DNA of 64,000 nucleotides from Streptococcus mitis (GTDB taxonomy: Bacteria; Bacillota; Bacilli; Lactobacillales; Streptococcaceae): the NCBI RefSeq assembly GCF_000722685.1, contig NZ_JPFV01000015.1, positions 310,001 to 374,000 on the forward strand, given 5' to 3'. Below the pieces are notes generated by a model that had not been told where the DNA came from, did no database searches, and saw nothing but the letters and a program-made list of their open reading frames with translations. Position 1 is the stretch's first letter. Every line of letters starts with the position of its first letter. Positions 59,271-64,000 of this stretch are shown here, piece after piece. The translations under genes and the position numbers were made by a program.

Positions 59271-59729
59271 TTACTTCCCTTTTCTATCTACCTCTTGTAT
59301 GACCTGTCGTAGCATATTAGCACGAACAACTGGAGCTTCTTCTCCTAGAACGCGATCCAAAGCTACTGCCTCCAGCAAATTCATCTCTTGCTTAGTCATC
59401 AATTGCTGCTCAACCAAAAGCTGCAGAATATCTTCATAAATTTCTTGACTAACTCGCTCACCAATTGAATAAAGCAAATCACGGAGCATTTCATGATGAC
59501 TAGAAAACTCAATCCGTCCTATGCGAATGTAGCCTCCACCACCCCGCTTACTTTCAACCAAGTAGCCTCTACTTTCCGTAAAGCGTGTCTTGATCACATA
59601 GTTAATCTGACTAGGAACAACCTGGAATGTATCTGCTAACTGACTCCGTTGCAACTCTACAATTCCAGATTGATCTAAAATCGCCTTGATGTAGGCCTCA
59701 ATATGATCCGATGTATTTTTAAATCTCAT
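59271..59729 (-). CDS. ctsR: Heat-shock repressor CtsR
   Basis: 152 residues. Winged helix with the Gly-rich wing ESKRGGGGYIRIGR that senses heat. It represses clp genes. A CtsR box overlaps its promoter, so autoregulated. AGAGGTG 7 bases before the ATG. clpC starts one base after the stop. Confidence 0.97.
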   Translation of the reverse strand: MRFKNTSDHIEAYIKAILDQSGIVELQRSQLADTFQVVPSQINYVIKTRFTESRGYLVESKRGGGGYIRIGRIEFSSHHEMLRDLLYSIGERVSQEIYEDILQLLVEQQLMTKQEMNLLEAVALDRVLGEEAPVVRANMLRQVIQEVDRKGK

Positions 59730-59754
59730 TACAAACCCACCTCTCTCTTTAAAC

Positions 59755-59777
59755 CTTGACTATCTTTGACTATTATA
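59755..59777 (-). promoter_or_regulatory. CtsR operator and -10 of ctsR-clpC
   Basis: Minus strand TATAAT (59772-59777) followed by AGTCAAA-GAT-AGTCAAG (59755-59771), matching the tandem heptad RGTCAAA-NNN-RGTCAAA with one mismatch. Confidence 0.9.
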
Positions 59778-59805
59778 CCGAAATTTTCTCATTTTTAAAA
59801 GAAAA

Positions 59806-59841
59806 AGGGCGCTGGTAAAGGATAATCTTCACCAACTCCCT
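59806..59841 (-). terminator. Terminator of the thiamine-precursor operon
   Basis: Minus strand AGGGAGTTGGTGAAG pairs with CTTTACCAGCGCCCT (with mismatch/G-U pairs), then TTTTTC; 6 bases past the thiZ stop. Confidence 0.8.
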
Positions 59842-59847
59842 ATTTTT

Positions 59848-60576
59848 CTACTTATCTAAGCCTAATTCTACCAAGATTTGACGTTTGTAGGCAATCTTTT
59901 GAACTTCTTTGTCCTCATCTTCAGACCAGTCTAGTTTAATTTCTGAAACAATCTGCCCAGGGCGATTTTTCAAGATATAGATGCGGTCGCTGAGATTGAG
60001 GGCCTCCTCGATACTATGCGTGATAATCAGGGTCGTCAATTGCAACTGCTTGTGAATCTCCAGATACCAAGCGTGGAGTTCCATCTTGGTCATCTCATCC
60101 AAGGCACTAAAGGCCTCATCCAAGAGAAAGAGCTTGTGCCCGAAAAGGTAAGTTCGAAGCAAGGCTACACGCTGACGCATCCCACCACTGAGTTCATGAG
60201 GATACTTGTCCCGTACAGCTGTCAACTGGAAGGTCGCAAGAATTTCATCCGCACGGGCAATGGCTTCCACCTTATCCACTTTTTGAATCAAGAGGGGCAG
60301 GATGATATTACCAAGCACCGTCTTGTGCTCCAAGAGTAGATCCTTTTGCAACATATAACTCACGCGCCCCTGGGGATTTTCTTCACCATCAAGGACAATT
60401 CTCCCTGACTGAACTTCTAAAATCCCAGCGATTAGATTAAAGAGGGTGGTCTTTCCAACACCACTTGGACCTAAGATAGAAACCACTTCACCTGAAGTCA
60501 CCTGCAGGTTAATGTCCTCTAAAATCCTCTCCTGACCATAAGCATAACTGACGTGTTCTAGTCTAATCTCTGTCAT
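59848..60576 (-). CDS. thiZ: ABC transporter ATPase ThiZ-like
   Basis: 242 residues. Walker A LGPSGVGKTTLFN, signature LSGGMRQR, Walker B LFLLDEAFSALD, switch His TLIITHSIEEA. The SsuB/TauB/ThiZ branch. Its start shares a base with the thiY stop, so coupled. It powers uptake of a thiamine pyrimidine precursor; the assignment rests on the TPP riboswitch and the NMT1-type binding protein. Confidence 0.88.
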   Translation of the reverse strand: MTEIRLEHVSYAYGQERILEDINLQVTSGEVVSILGPSGVGKTTLFNLIAGILEVQSGRIVLDGEENPQGRVSYMLQKDLLLEHKTVLGNIILPLLIQKVDKVEAIARADEILATFQLTAVRDKYPHELSGGMRQRVALLRTYLFGHKLFLLDEAFSALDEMTKMELHAWYLEIHKQLQLTTLIITHSIEEALNLSDRIYILKNRPGQIVSEIKLDWSEDEDKEVQKIAYKRQILVELGLDK

Positions 60577-61583
60577 TATTTCACAAATTCGTTGGTGAAG
60601 CCTTTGTCTGTCAAGTCTTCTTTAAGGATACCATTTTCTTTATCCCATTTGTAGAAGGCATTCCAGCGAGCTGCATCAAATTGACCCCATTTTTCCTTGT
60701 TGCTTGCGTATTCTTTTGACAAGTATTTTTGAGATTCGATGACAAAGTCACGTTTTTCCTGAAGTTCAGGTGCATTCTTGATGAGGATATCTGCCGCTTC
60801 CTCTGGATGCTCCATAGCGTATTGGTAGCCTTTTTTGATAGCTTGGATAACTTTGCGAGCTTCTTCTTTGTTGTCTTTCAAATAGTCATTGTTTGCGATG
60901 ATAACTGGTGAGTAGTAGTCAAACTCCTTGACATAGTCTTTCAAGTACATGAAATTAGCATCTACACCTTGAGATTTTGCAAGGATACCATCCCAACCGT
61001 AGTAGATCCATGCAGTATCAAATACTCCATTAGCAATCGGTGTGATCGAGTTTGAATCGTTATTTGGTACTTTTTCAACTTTTTCAAAATCTCCACCTTG
61101 AGATTCTACCAAGGTTTTCAACATAGCAAGTTCAGTTGGGTCATTCCAAGTTCCGTATTTCTTACCAACCAAGTCCTTTGGACTAGCTACATTATCAGAT
61201 TTACGAGAGATGATTCCTGATGTATTGTGTTCAACAATAGCTGCAACGGCAGTAATTCCTGCACCTTTTTCCAATTTTTTAGCCATGTAGTCTTGGAAAT
61301 AGACTGCAAATGGTGCCTTACCATTGATAACCAAGTCAGAAGAACTTTCTTCTGGTGGCAATTTCAAGTCAACATCCACTCCAGCTTCTTTGAAATAACC
61401 TTTTTCCTTGGCAACATAAAGCCCTGTGTGGTTGGTATTTGGTGTCCAGTCTAGGATAAAGTCAATTTTCTTGAGTTCTGCCTCTTTGTTGTCTTTAGAA
61501 GCAGTTCCTTGGCCACAGGCCACAAGCACAACAGCTAGAAGAGCTGTTAAAACAGTTAAAAACACTTTCCATGTTTTCTTCAT
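60576..61583 (-). CDS. thiY: NMT1/THI5-like substrate-binding lipoprotein ThiY
   Basis: 335 residues from the ATG at 61583 (GAGGAAAG just upstream); a longer frame reaches into the permease gene. Lipobox VLVACG. The mature part (KKIDFILDWTPNTNHTGLYV) matches the NMT1/THI5 fold that binds formylaminopyrimidine/HMP precursors. It delivers substrate to the permease. Under the TPP riboswitch through the operon. Confidence 0.9.
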   Translation of the reverse strand: MKKTWKVFLTVLTALLAVVLVACGQGTASKDNKEAELKKIDFILDWTPNTNHTGLYVAKEKGYFKEAGVDVDLKLPPEESSSDLVINGKAPFAVYFQDYMAKKLEKGAGITAVAAIVEHNTSGIISRKSDNVASPKDLVGKKYGTWNDPTELAMLKTLVESQGGDFEKVEKVPNNDSNSITPIANGVFDTAWIYYGWDGILAKSQGVDANFMYLKDYVKEFDYYSPVIIANNDYLKDNKEEARKVIQAIKKGYQYAMEHPEEAADILIKNAPELQEKRDFVIESQKYLSKEYASNKEKWGQFDAARWNAFYKWDKENGILKEDLTDKGFTNEFVK

Positions 61584-61620
61584 TTTCTTTCCTCTTTTCT
61601 TTTTCAGAAACATTCTTATT

Positions 61621-62382
61621 CTACGAACGTTTCCATTTAATAACATATTTCTCGCTGATATCGACCAATTTCATACCAAGAAGACTGATAATCGATACCA
61701 GAATAATAATAGCAAACATGGTATCATACTGAAACAGTTTTTTGGACTGAATCATATAAACACCAAGACCCTCAAAGCCTCCCAACCACTCAGATACCAC
61801 TGTTGTGATAAAGGCGTAGGAAACACTGACCCTCAGACCGGCATAAAAGTAGGGTAGGCTGACAGGGATTTTAAAATGCCACAGGATTTGCCAAGGTTTG
61901 GCCCGCATCAGACTAAACAAGGTCAGCATATCCTTGTCACAATGCCTAAAACCGTCCAAAATGCTGACGATAATAGGAAAAGTTGTCGTCAAGATAATCA
62001 AGACAATCTTGGGCAAAATCCCATAACCTAGCCACAAGACCAGAATAGGAGCTATGGCAATGGTCGGGATAGTCTGAACAACCACCATCATAGGGTAAAT
62101 CAAGTCATTGAGCCAAGTCAAACTGTCCATAAGTACAGCCATGAGACAGGCAATCAAGACTCCCAAAACCAACCCCAATAAAGCCACTCTCAAGGTGGCC
62201 CAGCTATGGTGCCAGAGAAATTCTCTATCACGCACAAAAGACTGGAGGATTTCAAGAGGGGTCGGCAGGATAAACTTAGGAAGAAGTTTAAGCAACCCTG
62301 CTAGCTGCCAGATTGACAAGACTCCCAAAAAACCCAATAGACTAATGTGTCGTCTCAGTATACTTTTCAAGTTTCTCATCAA
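61621..62382 (-). CDS. thiX: ABC transporter permease ThiX-like
   Basis: 253 residues; ATG ATG at 62382/62379. Six helices and the EAA-type loop (DMLTLFSLMRAKPWQILWHF). SsuC/ThiX family. Overlaps the preceding DUF77 gene by 41 bases, which is strong coupling. Confidence 0.88.
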   Translation of the reverse strand: MMRNLKSILRRHISLLGFLGVLSIWQLAGLLKLLPKFILPTPLEILQSFVRDREFLWHHSWATLRVALLGLVLGVLIACLMAVLMDSLTWLNDLIYPMMVVVQTIPTIAIAPILVLWLGYGILPKIVLIILTTTFPIIVSILDGFRHCDKDMLTLFSLMRAKPWQILWHFKIPVSLPYFYAGLRVSVSYAFITTVVSEWLGGFEGLGVYMIQSKKLFQYDTMFAIIILVSIISLLGMKLVDISEKYVIKWKRS

Positions 62383-62632
62383 TACTTAAAATCTCTCCTA
62401 CATTTATTTTAACATTGGCAAAGACATTGTCTGCCTCCTGCCCTGCTACCTCTAGCGCTTCTTTGAGAATGCGCATAAGCTCATCAAACTCCCCTTCCAA
62501 GACCGTTTCAAATGGTGTCACCACCATGGTCACTTCTTGAGCTTGCAGATGAGCAATGACCTGATCGATAACAGCTATCCGATCAATCCCCTGTGCTAGG
62601 GGTAAAACTTGCAAGGCAATGCTTGCTTTCAT
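62342..62632 (-). CDS. Thiamine-binding DUF77/MTH1187-type protein
   Basis: 96 residues from the ATG at 62632 (GAGGAGG 5-6 bases upstream); a longer frame runs into the riboswitch terminator. Ferredoxin-like fold, MKASIALQVLPLAQG at the start and VTPFETVLEGEFDELMRILK in the middle; family members bind thiamine or its pyrimidine. First gene after the TPP riboswitch. Confidence 0.9.
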   Translation of the reverse strand: MKASIALQVLPLAQGIDRIAVIDQVIAHLQAQEVTMVVTPFETVLEGEFDELMRILKEALEVAGQEADNVFANVKINVGEILSIDEKLEKYTETTH

Positions 62633-62665
62633 AAAAACCTCCTCTTCTCGTTTTCCTTTGACAAA

Positions 62666-62696
62666 AAGAAAAACCTTTACCATATATGGAAAAGGT
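62666..62696 (-). terminator. Riboswitch expression-platform terminator
   Basis: Minus strand ACCTTTTCC / GGTAAAGGT stem with a 6-base AT loop, followed by TTTTTC. It lies between the TPP aptamer and the first gene. Confidence 0.85.
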
Positions 62697-62710
62697 CAAG
62701 AATAGACTAA

Positions 62711-62797
<87 letters not shown>

Positions 62798-62808
62798 TAT
62801 ATGGACAT

Positions 62809-62837
62809 ATGATAGCGCAAAATAAAAAAATTGTCAA
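62809..62837 (-). promoter_or_regulatory. Promoter of the thiamine-precursor operon
   Basis: Minus strand TTGACA (62832-62837), 17 bases, TATCAT (62809-62814), just before the riboswitch. Confidence 0.85.
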
Positions 62838-62880
62838 GGAAACTGCTTACAGAAAAAGTAGGAAAAATTTCCTACTTTTT

Positions 62881-63996
62881 CTATACTCTCACACCATCAC
62901 TATTTACTCTGTAGCCATCCACTGTTGTATTAACAGCTAAGGCCCCAGAAGAGTAAGAATAATACCACTTACCAGAGACTTGATACCATCCTGTTTTCAT
63001 TGCCCCTGAACTATCTAGATAATACCACACCCCATTTTCCTTTAACCATCCTGTCTGCATTTCACCAGATGATTTCAAATAATACCAGCTAGAACCATCC
63101 TTCAACCAGCCTGTTGATTTAGAACCATTTGATTTGAAATGATACCAACTACCATTTATTTTCTTCCAACCGACAGTCAGAACATCATTGGAACTATCTT
63201 CTGGTTGATTCTGCGATGAAGAAACCTCCTCTAACTGAATATAACGACGACTTCCACTATAAGATATATAACTCAACCACTTGTACCCATCTTTTTCAAG
63301 TACCTGATCATAATGAACACTCTCACCTGGAGAATAATATGCAATTGAAGTTGCACTAGCTAAAGGTTGATTTTTAATAGCTGCCTTATTCTTAAAATAA
63401 TGAGTTCCTCCTGTCGAAGACGAAGGTTGACTATTGAATACTTTGCTACTACTTACTACATTACCTCCCTCCAAATCTTTAAAATGAATAAATCCTGTCA
63501 TCGTATTCGCTTTTATAGTTCGTTTATTATAGGATCCTGTATAACCATAGTTGTATTCCTCAATTTCTATATTATCCCCCATTACATTTGAAACCCAGGC
63601 AACATGACCATATCCTCCTGCAGTAGACCAAGCAATAGATCCAATAGCTGGTGTATTATCTACACGATATCCTTCACGACGAGCACGATAGCCCCATTCA
63701 TTCGCATTTCCATAAGCTCCTGTAATCTCAAAACCGTTGACACTACTCAATCGAAAGGCTGCAAATGAAGTACACTGACGAGAGTACATGCGCCACTTAT
63801 CAATCTCCTGACTCCCATTTTTATAATAAGCAGGATAATCATCCCCACGCGCAATCGATCCATTTCCTCCGGAATAGGCATATACACTATCACTCGCTAC
63901 TAGCATCAATCCTACTACTAAAAAAGGAACAACCTTTTTAGCTGATTTTCTAAAAGAAAATCCTGTCTCTGTTACTTTGAATGGTAAAACTTTCAT
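62881..63996 (-). CDS. cbpD: Choline-binding murein hydrolase CbpD (CHAP amidase)
   Basis: 371 residues; the ATG is 4 bases from the window edge, so the ribosome site and any com-box are outside and an earlier start cannot be excluded. Signal peptide (PFLVVGLMLVASDSVYAYS). CHAP domain (about 50-175) with catalytic Cys in YSRQCTSFAAFR, His in GGYGHVAWV and IEIEEYNYG. One SH3b domain (about 195-258). Four or five choline-binding repeats (about 270-355, GWLKDGSSWYYLKSSG type). It cleaves sibling cell walls during competence (fratricide). Pneumococcal CbpD has two SH3b domains and about 448 residues, so this one is shorter. Confidence 0.92.
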   Translation of the reverse strand: MKVLPFKVTETGFSFRKSAKKVVPFLVVGLMLVASDSVYAYSGGNGSIARGDDYPAYYKNGSQEIDKWRMYSRQCTSFAAFRLSSVNGFEITGAYGNANEWGYRARREGYRVDNTPAIGSIAWSTAGGYGHVAWVSNVMGDNIEIEEYNYGYTGSYNKRTIKANTMTGFIHFKDLEGGNVVSSSKVFNSQPSSSTGGTHYFKNKAAIKNQPLASATSIAYYSPGESVHYDQVLEKDGYKWLSYISYSGSRRYIQLEEVSSSQNQPEDSSNDVLTVGWKKINGSWYHFKSNGSKSTGWLKDGSSWYYLKSSGEMQTGWLKENGVWYYLDSSGAMKTGWYQVSGKWYYSYSSGALAVNTTVDGYRVNSDGVRV

Positions 63997-64000
63997 TCTT

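Overview
The window is chromosomal DNA of a Mitis-group Streptococcus (S. mitis / S. oralis / S. pseudopneumoniae / S. pneumoniae relatives). The evidence is the choline-binding murein hydrolase CbpD at the right end, four BOX repeat elements, a YSIRK/LPNTG giant surface protein, the adcRCBA, dltXABCD and glpKOF operons, and ctsR-clpC. No rRNA, tRNA, CRISPR array, phage or intact insertion sequence was seen. Most genes are on the minus strand, which fits a replication origin lying to the right of the window. A near-perfect parS site (14898-14913) and a cluster of DnaA-box-like motifs (35494-35885) support an origin-proximal position.

Layout. 0.1-2.9 kb: a membrane-bound nucleotide-sugar dehydratase and a family 2 glycosyltransferase. 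3.0-7.3 kb: an MFS exporter, then a PadR - HAAS - DUF4097 - membrane protein operon whose promoter is bracketed by a direct repeat. 7.5-10.9 kb: a DUF4299 protein, the tRNA hydroxylase TrhO and an OFA-family MFS transporter. 11.3-24.3 kb: an N-glycan utilisation block, with the NgtS-P1-P2-type ABC importer, then GH20, a ROK kinase, GH38 and GH125, and a divergent GH92. 24.4-33.1 kb: a 2910-residue wall-anchored repeat protein. 33.1-36.2 kb: BOX elements, an Rpn/PD-(D/E)XK-type protein with a partial tandem copy, and the DnaA-box palindrome. 36.3-38.9 kb: an SPFH protein, a HAD-class lipoprotein phosphatase and an unlisted Fst-like type I toxin with a convergent antisense RNA. 38.9-47.0 kb: zinc uptake (adc) and D-alanylation (dlt). 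47.2-52.9 kb: glycerol catabolism and an Mga-like regulator. 53.1-56.8 kb: Hsp33, a tRNA-dihydrouridine synthase, a cysteine hydrolase, a lipoprotein and a small membrane protein. 56.8-59.7 kb: clpC and ctsR. 59.8-62.8 kb: a thiamine-precursor ABC operon under a TPP riboswitch. 62.9-64 kb: cbpD.

How it works together. The carbohydrate block should import N-glycan fragments and trim them in the cytoplasm (beta-HexNAc removal by GH20; mannose removal by GH92, GH38 and GH125). cre sites indicate CcpA control. Recalling S. pneumoniae TIGR4, the transporter (SP_0090-0092) and the glycosidases (SP_2141-2145) lie on opposite sides of the origin there, but they are adjacent here. The order of genes across the whole window fits a single inversion about the origin relative to that strain.

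Caution: three genes (ngtS, ngtP2, dltB) are each broken by loss of one A in a poly-A run. The uniform pattern suggests sequencing error, though real mutation cannot be excluded.
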